Source: an uncultured Clostridia bacterium | GTDB lineage: Bacteria; Bacillota; Clostridia; Christensenellales; Borkfalkiaceae | Assembly (NCBI GenBank): GCA_934271735.1 | Contig: CAKQSB010000009.1 | Coordinates: 1-64,000 of the forward strand | DNA length: 64,000 bases | Reading direction: 5' to 3' | Shown here: positions 1 to 8,700 of the stretch, piece after piece | Layout of the letters: each line of letters opens with the position of its first letter | Numbering within the stretch: position 1 is the first letter of the stretch | Made by a program: the position numbers and the translations under genes | Notes under the pieces: generated by a model | Databases searched by the model: none | Told to the model about the DNA's origin: nothing | Seen by the model: only the letters and a program-made list of their open reading frames with translations

Positions 1-113
1 ATATTTTTCGCTCTTCATCGCTCGGTTACGGTTTACATAAGCCCTCGCTCAATTTGCTTGCTTATCTTACCACTTTGTACCTCTTCTTGTCAACTGTTTT
101 TATGCTTTTTTCA
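1..113 (-). promoter_or_regulatory. Promoter and start of a leader for a gene beyond the left edge
   Basis: On the minus strand there is TTGACA, an 18-nt spacer and TAAGAT (about positions 113-84), pointing off the left edge. The transcript would begin near position 77. It carries GAGCGATGAAGAGCG, which resembles the conserved start of T-box stem I, but the leader is cut by the window edge, so the T-box identity is only a guess. Confidence 0.4.
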
Positions 114-381
114 AAAAAAATTTAAAATTTTCGTTATTTCTACCTTTTACGATAAAACGGGACGAATAATACTGCGAAATATGTTAAAAGGAACACGTTT
201 TCATCTGTTTTTACATTCCGACATTGCCTCTGCCGACACCGTCTTAAAGAGGATTTGCAGCTCATGCAAGGTTTTCACGTTACCTCTCATCAGCCACTCG
301 CGACAGTTTCCCCCGAATTGCTTTGCTTTTTGAAATTTTCAGTTGAATGAGGAAGCCTTCCGATTACAATTTATTATTAAC
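114..381. other. Intergenic region, unassigned, possibly structured
   Basis: No convincing gene. Read on the minus strand, about 335-200 holds several nested pairings: AGAGG with CCTCT, and a TTGCA/TGCAA hairpin between them. The strand also carries a 29-codon ORF without a ribosome site. It could be a small structured RNA or the remnant of a gene. I do not recognise the family. Confidence 0.3.
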
Positions 382-407
382 AAAAAAACGGGCGAATAAA
401 TCGCCCG
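382..407 (-). terminator. Terminator of the infC-yebC operon
   Basis: A 7-bp stem CGGGCGA/TCGCCCG with a 5-nt loop is followed on the minus strand by seven U. It lies about 50 nt after the yebC stop. Confidence 0.8.
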
Positions 408-453
408 CGTGATATAATCAGTGATATAATCAATATTTATTATAAAAAGATAA

Positions 454-1194
454 TCAATCTTCATCCTCTTCTTCGGGAAGATCGACGTTGTGATAAACGT
501 CCTGAACGTCGTCCTGATCCTCGAAAGCATCGAGCATCTTGCGGAAAGTTTCGACCTGCTGATCGTCAAGCGTAACTTTGTCGTTAGGGATCATCATCGT
601 TTCCGCTTCAAGGAATTCGTAGCCTTTGTCCTCGAGATATTTTCTGACTGCGGAAAAATCCGAAGGAGCGGTTCTTATTTCGTAAGAATCGTCGCAAGTG
701 ATAACGTCTTCCGCGCCGGCTTCGAGAGCGACTTCCATCATCGTTTCTTCGTCGAGATCGACCGTTCTTTCGATAACGATAACGCCCTTATTTGCGAACA
801 TATACGAAACCGAACCCGTCGTACCCATATTTCCGCCGTATTTGGAGAAAATATGTCTTACGTCGCCGCCAGTTCTGTTTTTATTATCGGTAAGCGTGGC
901 AACGATAACCGCGCTTCCGCCTACGCCGTAACCCTCGTAAGTAAGAGTTTCGTAGTTGACGTTATTGAGTTCGCCCGCAGCTTTAGCGATACTTCTTTTA
1001 ATGTTATCGTTAGGCATATTTGCGGCTTTCGCTTTCGCGATTACGTCCGCGAGCTTGCTGTTGGTGTACGGATCGGGATTGCCCTTTGCGGCAACGGCGA
1101 TTTCTCTGCCGATTTTGGTGAATATTTTACCCTTTACCGCATCCGTTTTAGCTTTTTTATTCTTTATGTTGGCCCATTTGCTGTGTCCTGACAT
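454..1194 (-). CDS. yebC: YebC/PmpR/TACO1 family protein
   Basis: This is the YebC/TACO1 family, 246 residues, the usual length. The family N-terminus is intact (MSGHSKWANIKNKK), followed by the basic KAKTDAVKGKIFTKIGREI segment and the acidic C-terminus. Family members were first described as DNA-binding regulators. Later work on bacterial and mitochondrial members shows a ribosome-associated role that helps translation through difficult sequences such as proline runs. Here it is the last gene of the minus-strand infC-rpmI-rplT-TrmH operon, 32 bp after the methyltransferase. That translation-related neighbourhood favours the ribosomal role. The protein should be cytosolic. Family assignment is secure; the precise role is from the family. 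Confidence 0.95.
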   Translation of the reverse strand: MSGHSKWANIKNKKAKTDAVKGKIFTKIGREIAVAAKGNPDPYTNSKLADVIAKAKAANMPNDNIKRSIAKAAGELNNVNYETLTYEGYGVGGSAVIVATLTDNKNRTGGDVRHIFSKYGGNMGTTGSVSYMFANKGVIVIERTVDLDEETMMEVALEAGAEDVITCDDSYEIRTAPSDFSAVRKYLEDKGYEFLEAETMMIPNDKVTLDDQQVETFRKMLDAFEDQDDVQDVYHNVDLPEEEDED

Positions 1195-1226
1195 ATTATT
1201 CTCCTGTTTTTACTTTTTTTAATTTA

Positions 1227-2006
1227 TCACTTCGCAAGCTTTCCGCCCGAACCTAACGTAAGCTCGTAAAGCATTACGGAAAGCGCGACGCCCACATTGA
1301 GACTTTCCGCGTTTTTCGTCATTGGAATACTCGCGATTTTGTTTGCGGCTTGTCTTGTTCTCTCGCTAAGGCCGTTGGCTTCGTTCCCGACGGCAACGCA
1401 AAATTTTCCGGACGGCTTATACCCGAAAATATTTTCGCCGCCCATATCCGCCGCTATAAGTTCCGTGTCTTTAAAAACCTTTTCGTAATCGTCGTAACCG
1501 ATAAAATGCAGTCTCGCCGAATAAATTCCGCTCATCGAAGAACGGACGACTTTCGGAGAGAACGGGTCGCAACAATTAACGAGATAAATATCCTTTACCC
1601 CGACCGCCGCGGCGGTACGGATAATCGTACCCATATTCCCCGGATCGGAAACGCCGTCGAGCAGAATGGCGTTGCCGACGGGCGATTCGGCGGAATGCTC
1701 TTCTTTTTCCAGAACGCACACCAAGCCTTGCGGAGTTTTGCAATCGCTTATCCTCGACAAAACGTCCTCGCTGACGAAAACGGTTTCGACCGCCAAACCG
1801 GGTTTGTCCGCCATAAGCTTTTCTATGCCCGATTCCTTAAAAGCCGACTCCGTTCCGACAAGCATTTTAACCTTCTTTTTCGCAAGCAAAGCTTCGCGAA
1901 CCATTTTGTACCCCTCGACGAGGTACATTCCTTTTTCGTCGCGATATTTCTTTTCTTTCAAAGAAGCTAATTCTTTTACGAGTTCGTTGTTTTTAGACGT
2001 AATCAT
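1227..2006 (-). CDS. TrmH/SpoU family RNA 2'-O-methyltransferase
   Basis: 259 residues with an N-terminal L30e-like substrate-binding part (about 1-100: VEGYKMVREALL) and a C-terminal SPOUT knot domain (about 110-255). The three SPOUT motifs are visible: GVSDPGNMGTIIRTAAAVG (motif 1), VAVGNEANGLSE (motif 2) and IPMTKNAESLNVGVALSVMLYE (motif 3). It would transfer methyl from S-adenosylmethionine to a ribose in rRNA or tRNA. A TrmH-family gene directly after rplT is a recurrent arrangement in Bacillota, so an rRNA target is plausible, but the exact nucleotide cannot be read from the sequence. Confidence 0.92.
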   Translation of the reverse strand: MITSKNNELVKELASLKEKKYRDEKGMYLVEGYKMVREALLAKKKVKMLVGTESAFKESGIEKLMADKPGLAVETVFVSEDVLSRISDCKTPQGLVCVLEKEEHSAESPVGNAILLDGVSDPGNMGTIIRTAAAVGVKDIYLVNCCDPFSPKVVRSSMSGIYSARLHFIGYDDYEKVFKDTELIAADMGGENIFGYKPSGKFCVAVGNEANGLSERTRQAANKIASIPMTKNAESLNVGVALSVMLYELTLGSGGKLAK

Positions 2007-2132
2007 TGTGTTGTCAATCCGACTGTCCGATTTTTCGGGTAAATATATTTTTCGGGTGGATATGTAACTTTTAATATATATATAGCTTATAATTTAGAAA
2101 AGCCGCAACGGATATTCGTTACGGCCTGTCGA

Positions 2133-2489
2133 TTATTTTGCAAGCTTTGCCTTAGCGGTCTCGGTGAGAGCCGTGAAAGCGGCAGCGTCGTTTACGGCGA
2201 TGTCGGCAAGAACCTTTCTGTTAAGGTTTACGTCGGCAAGCTTAAGACCGTGCATAAACGTGCTGTAAGACATACCGTTAAGACGGCAAGCAGCGTTTAT
2301 TCTTGCGATCCAGAGTTTACGGAAGTCTCTCTTCTTGCGTCTTCTTCCGACGAACGCATAATTGAGAGATTTCATTACCGCCTGGCGGGCAACTCTGTAA
2401 AGTTTGCTCTTAGCTCCAAAGTAACCCTTGGAGAGTTTCATTATTTTTCTACGCTTTTTAGCAGCGTTTACGCCTCTTTTAATACGCAT
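2133..2489 (-). CDS. rplT: 50S ribosomal protein L20
   Basis: 118 residues, full length for L20. It has the very basic N-terminus ([25 protein letters not shown]), [21 protein letters not shown], and the globular part with [26 protein letters not shown]20 is an early 50S assembly protein that binds 23S rRNA. In Bacillota it also binds the leader of its own infC-rpmI-rplT operon to promote termination; a matching attenuator precedes infC here. It lies 18 bp after rpmI. Confidence 0.98.
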   Translation of the reverse strand: MRIKRGVNAAKKRRKIMKLSKGYFGAKSKLYRVARQAVMKSLNYAFVGRRRKKRDFRKLWIARINAACRLNGMSYSTFMHGLKLADVNLNRKVLADIAVNDAAAFTALTETAKAKLAK

Positions 2490-2507
2490 ATCCCGTTGTC
2501 TCCTTTA

Positions 2508-2708
2508 TTACGCTTTATAAGGAATAAGACCCTTGATAGTCTTTTCCTGAGTGGACGAAACGTAAGTTCCGGTTCTGAGTCTTCTTTTTCTCTTGGTGGA
2601 TTTTTTGCTAAGGATGTGGCTCTTGTTCTGGCTGTATCTCTTAACTTTTCCCGTAGCGGTGAGCTTGAAACGCTTCTTCGCGCCGCTATGCGATTTCATT
2701 TTTGGCAT
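2508..2708 (-). CDS. rpmI: 50S ribosomal protein L35
   Basis: 66 residues, the usual length. [24 protein letters not shown] is the L35 N-terminus, followed by [16 protein letters not shown]. It is a small basic protein of the large subunit, encoded between infC and rplT as in most bacteria, 29 bp after the infC stop, with a good ribosome site (GGAGG). Confidence 0.98.
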   Translation of the reverse strand: MPKMKSHSGAKKRFKLTATGKVKRYSQNKSHILSKKSTKRKRRLRTGTYVSSTQEKTIKGLIPYKA

Positions 2709-2737
2709 AATCTATTCCTCCGTTTTTATTGCTTATT

Positions 2738-3253
2738 TTAATTAGATTTCAAGGGAGCGAGAATCATTAAAATGTTTCTGCCTTCGAGAAGCGGTTTCTT
2801 TTCCATAACCGCGACGTCCTTTACAAGCTCGAAGAACCTGTTCATAACGTCCACACCCAAAGCCGAATGCGCGTTCTGTCTTCCTCTCATTCTTATTGAA
2901 ACCTTAACTTTGTTACCCGCTGTTAAAAACTTCTGGGTCTGACGGGCTTTAACGTTAAGATCGCCTACGTCTATCGTCATAGACAACCAAACTTCCTTAA
3001 GCTCGACCACTTTCTGATTTTTCTTGGCTTCTTTCTGCTTTTTGAGCATTTCAAACCTGTATTTGCCGTAGTCCATTATCTTGCAGACCGGCACGCCGCT
3101 GCCCGCGGCGATTTTAACAAGGTCGAGATCCTGCTCTTCGGCAAGCCTTAACGCCTCGCGGGAACTCATAATTCCGAGCTGCGCTCCGTCGCTTCCTATC
3201 AGACGGACTTCGCTGTCTCTGATGTCTTCGTTGATCTGAACTTGATCTTTAAT
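2738..3253 (-). CDS. infC: Translation initiation factor IF-3, ATT start
   Basis: IF-3 prevents subunit joining and checks the initiation codon and tRNA. The reading frame with IF-3 motifs (VRLIGSDGAQLGIMSSREAL, KIMDYGKYRFE, and VKVSIRMRGRQNAHSALG in the C-domain) runs back past the first ATG at 3169. It reaches an in-frame TAA three codons before an ATT at 3253-3251. AGAGGT lies 8 nt before that ATT. Starting there gives 171 residues, normal for IF-3, and TIKDQVQINEDIRDSEVRLIG is the family N-terminus; starting at ATG would remove it. An AUU start is the known device by which IF-3 limits its own synthesis in E. coli. This is the first gene of the operon, behind an attenuator. Confidence 0.95.
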   Translation of the reverse strand: MKDQVQINEDIRDSEVRLIGSDGAQLGIMSSREALRLAEEQDLDLVKIAAGSGVPVCKIMDYGKYRFEMLKKQKEAKKNQKVVELKEVWLSMTIDVGDLNVKARQTQKFLTAGNKVKVSIRMRGRQNAHSALGVDVMNRFFELVKDVAVMEKKPLLEGRNILMILAPLKSN

Positions 3254-3275
3254 GGTAGTTTACCTCTTTCCCTCA

Positions 3276-3325
3276 TTGATTTACCCGAAAAAAAAACGGG
3301 CTTGCAAAGCAAACCCGTGACATAA
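3276..3325 (-). promoter_or_regulatory. Transcription attenuator before infC, L20-leader type
   Basis: On the minus strand, ACGGGTTTG, a short loop, GCAAGCCCGT and then nine U form an intrinsic terminator that ends about 40 nt before the infC start, inside the leader. Together with the structured 100-nt leader upstream (about 3330-3430) this matches the L20 leader arrangement of Bacillota, where L20 binding favours termination. The identification rests on position and the hairpin, not on an alignment. Confidence 0.7.
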
Positions 3326-3433
3326 CATAACCTATCGCGCCGCAAAACATACGCAATGCGAAACCGATAAAAATGATATGCGCCGCTTCAATTTGTCTTG
3401 CGGCGAGAAGGGTAACTTCTGCTTTACCAACAA

Positions 3434-3462
3434 ATAATAACACCTTCAAGCCGCTTTGTCAA
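3434..3462 (-). promoter_or_regulatory. Sigma-A promoter of the infC operon
   Basis: TTGACA, 17 nt, TATTAT on the minus strand. It sits inside an inverted repeat (ACACCTTCAA...TTGAAGGTGT, about 3440-3477) that can also act as the terminator of the upstream natB gene. Confidence 0.8.
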
Positions 3463-3483
3463 ACGTTTTGAAGGTGTTTTTTA
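3440..3483 (-). terminator. Hairpin after natB overlapping the infC promoter
   Basis: A 10-bp inverted repeat, ACACCTTCAA/TTGAAGGTGT, with a loop of about 18 nt. It is followed by T-rich sequence in both directions (TTTTTT on plus, TTATTATTT on minus). The only gene that could end here is natB, about 50 nt upstream on the minus strand. Confidence 0.5.
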
Positions 3484-3529
3484 AGATATTTTTATTTTAA
3501 GACGATATCAGGCGTTTTATTCGAAGAGA

Positions 3530-4684
3530 TTATTTATTGAGCATTATCTTTTCGTTATTGAACATTTTCGCGAGAATTATCACGCCTATCACGACTATCG
3601 CAAGATCGGAAAGGATCGTTAAAATATAACAAAGCCCGTAAAACTCGCCCGAGAAAATCATCGCGAGGCTTTGCGCGCAGTTGTAAACGGGGATAAGGTA
3701 AAGCGCGGGGTTCGTCGAGACCTTTCCGCCGCCGATCATCGAGGTTACGCCAGCAAGCATAACGATTATCATCGCGGGCATAACGAGCTGAGAAGCTTCC
3801 TTAACGCTTTTCGCGAAGGTGGAAAGAATGGACATAACCATCGTAAACATCATAACCGAAACGAGAATTATTCCGAGTATTCCGAAAATCGCTCCCGCGC
3901 CGTAAACGGAGATGTCGACGGCAAATTCGCCGCCCGTCTGAAGAAGTTTCGGGAGCGAACCCATAAGCCCGACGAACGAAACGAGCGAAGAAAAGAGCGA
4001 AGTTATCGTGAGCGCGATTATTTTTCCGAGCGCGATATATTCTCTTTTCACGGGCGTTACCAAAAGCGTTGCGATAGTTCCTCTTTCCTTTTCGCCCGCA
4101 ATCGATTCGGTAGCCACGCCGATGCTTCCCGTCACGAGGAAGATAAGAAGAATAAACGGAACGAACATAGTCATCATCATTTTCGAGATGTCCTGTTCGG
4201 TCGCGAGGTCGGCTTTTTCCACGCCCGCGTTCACCGTGTATCTGTAATCGATATTCTCTATCGCGTTCTGCAAATAAACCGCCTGCAAAACGGAATAAAG
4301 CTTAGCCGATTCGGTTTTCGCCGAATTGTATTTGATTATAACGTTTTTGTTCTCGCCCGCGCCGTCGAACCCGTCGCTGAAAGATATGAACAAATCTATT
4401 TCTTTGTCGGCAAGGAGTTGTTCGGCTTCCGCTCCGCTCGCGGTAACGGTTTTATACTTATACCCCGCCGCCTGCATATAAGCGTCCAGAGTTTCGGACT
4501 CGTTTTCGACGCAGATTGCGTACTCGTATTCGTCGGACGGAGTGAACGCTTTGCCGATAAAAGTACCCATAAGAGAATAAAGGACGAAAATCAGAAGACC
4601 GGGGAGAATAAGAGACATAAGCATTCTCTTGTCGGTAAAAAATCGTCTGAGTTCTTTTTTGACGATAACGAATATTTCACGCAT
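3530..4684 (-). CDS. natB: NatB-like ABC-2 transporter permease
   Basis: 384 residues. There is an N-terminal membrane segment (about 25-45, MSLILPGLLIFVLYSLMG), a large extracellular loop of about 130 residues, then five membrane segments in the C-terminal half (FVPFILLIFLVTGSIG... IVVIGVIILAKMF). The motif ATESIAGEKERGTIATLLVTPV before the second membrane segment is typical of NatB/YhaP-type ABC-2 permeases. With natA it would form an efflux pump, in Bacillus for sodium, in others of unknown substrate. MREIFVIVKKELRRFF is chosen as start: its ATG overlaps the natA stop by 8 bp, indicating translational coupling. Confidence 0.88.
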   Translation of the reverse strand: MREIFVIVKKELRRFFTDKRMLMSLILPGLLIFVLYSLMGTFIGKAFTPSDEYEYAICVENESETLDAYMQAAGYKYKTVTASGAEAEQLLADKEIDLFISFSDGFDGAGENKNVIIKYNSAKTESAKLYSVLQAVYLQNAIENIDYRYTVNAGVEKADLATEQDISKMMMTMFVPFILLIFLVTGSIGVATESIAGEKERGTIATLLVTPVKREYIALGKIIALTITSLFSSLVSFVGLMGSLPKLLQTGGEFAVDISVYGAGAIFGILGIILVSVMMFTMVMSILSTFAKSVKEASQLVMPAMIIVMLAGVTSMIGGGKVSTNPALYLIPVYNCAQSLAMIFSGEFYGLCYILTILSDLAIVVIGVIILAKMFNNEKIMLNK

Positions 4685-5546
4685 TTTCTCCGCCCTCCTT
4701 TTCGTAAATTCCGAAAAACACCGTTTCGAGATCTTTTTCGGCGGTGATGTCTTTAAGGTCACCTTCTTCCGCCATTTTTCCGTTGATTATTATCCCTACC
4801 CTGTCGCAAAGCTTTTCGACGAGCGAAAAAATATGCGTGGAAATGATAATCGTTTTGCCCTCGTTTTTCAAATCCACGAGGAAATCGGTAACGGTTTTCG
4901 CGGTGATAACGTCGAGACCGTTGGTGGGTTCGTCGAAGATAATGAAATCGGGGTCGTGAACGATAGAAATCACGAGCGAAACTTTTTGTTTCATACCCGT
5001 TGAAAGATCGCCGACTTTGACTTCCGCAAATTTATCTATCCCGAATTTTTTGAAAAGTTCGGCTTTTCTCTTCTCCGAAACCGATTTTTCGACGCCGTGA
5101 AGTTCGGAAAAGAAATCGTAAAGATAATTCGGGGTGAAAAAGTCCTCGAGTTTTAATTCGCTTGTTAAAAAGCCTATCTTTCCGCGGACTTTTTCGGGAT
5201 TTTTTACGATACTTATTCCGTCTATGGTCGCGTCGCCGCTATCGGGTTTTATAAGCGTGGCGAGCATTCTGAGCGTGGTGGTTTTACCCGCTCCGTTAGG
5301 TCCTAAAAGCCCGTAAATCTCTCCCCTTTTCGCCGAAAAAGAAAGGTTATCCACGGCGACTTTGACCGAAGCGTTCGTGCGCTCGATTTTCATTTGTTTT
5401 TTGCTTAATTTAAAAGTTTTCCTAAGCCCCGAAGCTTTCAGAATAATATCAGCCGCTTTCGGTTGCGCTGTGCTTTTATCCCGAAATTCGGTTTCACTTC
5501 CGAAACCAATTTCGGGTTGCGCGTTGTTTTCCGTAAATTTCCCCAT
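4677..5546 (-). CDS. natA: NatA-like ABC transporter ATP-binding protein
   Basis: 289 residues, cytosolic ATPase partner of the following permease. Walker A is GLLGPNGAGKTT, the signature is LSTGMKQKVSL, Walker B is FIIFDEPTNGLD, and the switch His is in IISTHIF. The first 40 residues are a hydrophilic extension before the ABC domain. The start MGKFTENNAQ is preceded by GGAG at 6 nt. A consensus promoter and a GC-rich hairpin lie upstream. COG4555-type ATPases pair with NatB permeases, as here. The exported ion is not readable from sequence. Confidence 0.9.
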   Translation of the reverse strand: MGKFTENNAQPEIGFGSETEFRDKSTAQPKAADIILKASGLRKTFKLSKKQMKIERTNASVKVAVDNLSFSAKRGEIYGLLGPNGAGKTTTLRMLATLIKPDSGDATIDGISIVKNPEKVRGKIGFLTSELKLEDFFTPNYLYDFFSELHGVEKSVSEKRKAELFKKFGIDKFAEVKVGDLSTGMKQKVSLVISIVHDPDFIIFDEPTNGLDVITAKTVTDFLVDLKNEGKTIIISTHIFSLVEKLCDRVGIIINGKMAEEGDLKDITAEKDLETVFFGIYEKEGGENA

Positions 5547-5581
5547 ACAACTCTCCTTATTATATGAATGATTATATAAAT

Positions 5582-5604
5582 GCGGGCGACCGTCGGTCGC
5601 CCGC
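5582..5604 (-). repeat. Perfect palindrome in the natA leader
   Basis: GCGGGCGACC, 3-nt loop, GGTCGCCCGC. It would form a 10-bp hairpin at the extreme 5' end of the natA mRNA, since the start site is near 5610. There is no U-run, so it is a leader hairpin rather than a terminator. It belongs to a GGGCGA/TCGCCC palindrome family seen at four places in the window. Confidence 0.6.
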
Positions 5605-5616
5605 AAACGTATACAA

Positions 5617-5645
5617 ATTATACTATTATTCTTAAAATATGTCAA
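5617..5645 (-). promoter_or_regulatory. Sigma-A promoter of natAB
   Basis: TTGACA, 17 nt, TATAAT on the minus strand, a full consensus match about 65 nt before the natA start. Confidence 0.85.
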
Positions 5646-5728
5646 ACAAAAGCGCTTTATCCGAATGTGAATCATTTGTAAACGCTTTTTATGATGTTAT
5701 TCAGCAAGACGCACCTCTACCACACATA

Positions 5729-8700
5729 TTACGGCAGATCCGCATCCTTTTCATCCACAGTGTAACATTCTTTGATGTATCTTAAATCTGTAAACCAATC
5801 ATCGTCCCAAAAACCACTTCCGTCATAACGAATATAAATCATAGCCACATTTCGAAGTTTTTCGAGAGGAATCACTATTTTAAATTCATATAATTCATAG
5901 TTTTTATCAACCACACCTGGACCGTGTTCGATCGTTGTCTCCCAAAGCTTATTGTCTGATCCCGCACCACCGTAAAAATAAATATGCTGATAACCGTCGT
6001 TGATTTCTTTCAGTCTTATTTTAAATCTGATCACAAGCTGCGTTATTTTGATTTCTTGAAGATAATCAATCAATTGATTTGTTTTTGCTCTTTGTTGCAT
6101 TATATCATACTTTTGAGAGGGATCAAACGGTCCTGCGTCCGTAATAGTAAACCCTTCGTCCAATAGCGTAAACTTACAGTCGTATCGCCAACGGGCATAA
6201 ACTGTAATATCGCCAGTCGAAGTCGTTGATATGCTTGTTATTTTTTTGCTTAATGCGCTATCTGTATACCAGCCCAAAAGTATTAATGCCGAGTTTACAG
6301 CATCCGGAGAACCCGATGACCATGTTGCCGTCACATTCGACAAATCAAGCCCTTTGCCGTAATCGTATTTAGTCGGACTCCCGCTGCCTGTTTTTAAGGA
6401 AATATTTGCTTTTATTCCTTGAAATCTGATATTCTCATAATGAATACTATAACTTTTACCTCTCCACAACGCAACAGCTGTTTCTTCAATCGTATCCGGA
6501 TGACTTACACCAAACACATAGCGTGCTTTGACGTGATAACGTCCCCACTGATAGACATAATAATATTCACCCGAAGTTAATTCGGGAAGCGTTATCACCT
6601 CACCATATTCACCGTAATAATTTACTGTGCGCTGAATATGCTGTTTTGAGATCAAAATCAGCTTGTATGTTTTCGGATTATAATATGCATACAGCTCAAC
6701 ATCTCCAGCTTGTTCTTCAATGGTTCGTAATCTTACAGAACTGCTTGCCGTTACCCACCCTTCCATAGTATATCCGGGGCGAGATCTGACTGGAAGTGTT
6801 ATCTCGTCATAGTAATGAAATTTTAAAGTACTGTTACCGTAAAACTCGTCATTCAAAGTTGCCGTAAATTCCACAGGAGTCCAATCAGCGTACACATCAA
6901 GCACCTCCTGATCATATTTGCCGACCCAAGTTCCGCTATTTACAAATTCTCCGTTTATTTTCCAACCATTAAAAACAGCTGTTTGCACCCCGTTTACCGA
7001 TGCTGGGAATATATGTCCCGAGTAGACGCAATTATCCATTATCCTGGCTGCGCTGAAAGGATATTCAACCCCGTTTACTTTGTATGACTTCTGATTAAAC
7101 ACAAAGCTGTTGCCTACTTTTATATTCATTGTTCCCACTCTCTCATCGCCGTTATGAAAAACCAAAGAATACTGAGTTATTGCCTGAAAATCTGCCTTGT
7201 ATGTTATTTCTTTCTCCGGCGAATCCCATATCTTTTGCTTTAAATAATCGCCATACATTATACCTGCGGTTGTATTGAACGGTTTCCAACCTTTAAATAT
7301 ACTGCCGGTTTGCTTACAATCCGGAATAATAATATTTTCTCCGCAATAAAACCTTGTGTGTAAATCTATATTCTTAAAATGCACATCGGTGTACGCCGCT
7401 GTTAAAACATTTTTGTATTTTTGCCACGAACTTTGAGCGGTTAAACTTTCGATATTCTGTCTTCTTACAGCAATTTCAAGATTATCGTTGCACTGCGAAA
7501 CGGGCGAATCGTTTATTTGCGGTAACTTTTCACCTAAAATCTTAATAGACTTTAATTTACCGCACCCGACAAAAGCGTAATCCTCGATAGAAGAAACATA
7601 TGTCGGAAGAATTATCTCTTCAAGAGTATTGTCGTCGGTAAAAGCAAAAGGCGAAATTACCTCAACACCGCTCGGAAACCTATCCGCCGTTAATTTCCAG
7701 AAATTCTTACCGTTGTATTTCAATAAAACCCTTCCGACATACGCAAACGGAGCATTATCGAAAACGGCAGTGCCCTGAAAAGCTGTTTCCGGTATATTCC
7801 GTACGTCTTTAGCCCCATTGACGGTAGACAACTTTGAACAATCCGAAAAAGCAAAACGAGATATCGTATGTATATTTTTCAAGTCTACCAAAGTAAGTTT
7901 ATCAGCCCCTTCAAAAGCAGATTCGCTTACGTATTTTATCGAATCTTCATAAGCTTGAGGCAAAACATAGGATTGAACCGAAGAACCTATCGGATATTGC
8001 AGAATCCTCCCGAAAGAAGATGTTTCATACAATACGTTGTTGTAACTTGCGTAGTTAGCATTTGCCGAAACCGAAATCTCTTTCAATTCGGGATTGCACG
8101 AAAATGCGGCAAGTCCTATATCCTCTATTGCCGAACCGATATCTATCTTTTTGAAGTTTGTTCCATAAAAAGCGTAACTATCAACTTTTTTAACACCCGA
8201 TTTCAAATTCAAATCTCCCGACGAAGTCGTCGAGTTGAATCTGCTTAATCTCGATGAACCCGCAAAAGCGCGGAAACCGATTCTTTCAAGCCCGCTTCCC
8301 GTTTCCAATGTCACAGAAGTAAGATTTGGCAAATTCGCAAAAGAATAATCCCCTATTTCTTTTATCGTTGCGGGAATACGAACGGACGTGACTCCGTTTC
8401 CTTTTCCTTTAAATACATCATACCCCGTTGCGGTTATCGTATAACCGTTTATCACGGACGGAATAACGATATTCCCCGTTAAATCCTCTCCCGAATAACC
8501 TGTAATAGTCGCCGTATTCGAACTTGTTTCGGAATACATAAATTTTTCCGTTCTCTCACCCAGTGTGATATTTGACAATATGTAATCAATAAAGTCTTTA
8601 TCTCTCGGCTCCATATTATGCCCGACCTCAGGCCAACCGGGAACAGCATATTTCCCCGTTCCGCTTTCATAGCACTTGGAATATTTTTTGAAGCCATAGT

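Noticed and set aside
255..300. Hammerhead ribozyme
   Set aside because: CTGATGA and GAAA occur in order, but the intervening sequence cannot form stem II and no stem III with a cleavage site is visible.
58..333. 91-codon plus-strand ORF at the left edge
   Set aside because: No ribosome site, Phe/Ser-rich product typical of spacer sequence, and it overlaps the minus-strand promoter.
3671..4747. Long plus-strand ORF opposite natB, and similar long ORFs opposite fumC, hdrA, leuS and others
   Set aside because: They mirror codon periodicity of well-recognised genes on the other strand, lack ribosome sites and have low-complexity, Arg/His/Phe-rich products.
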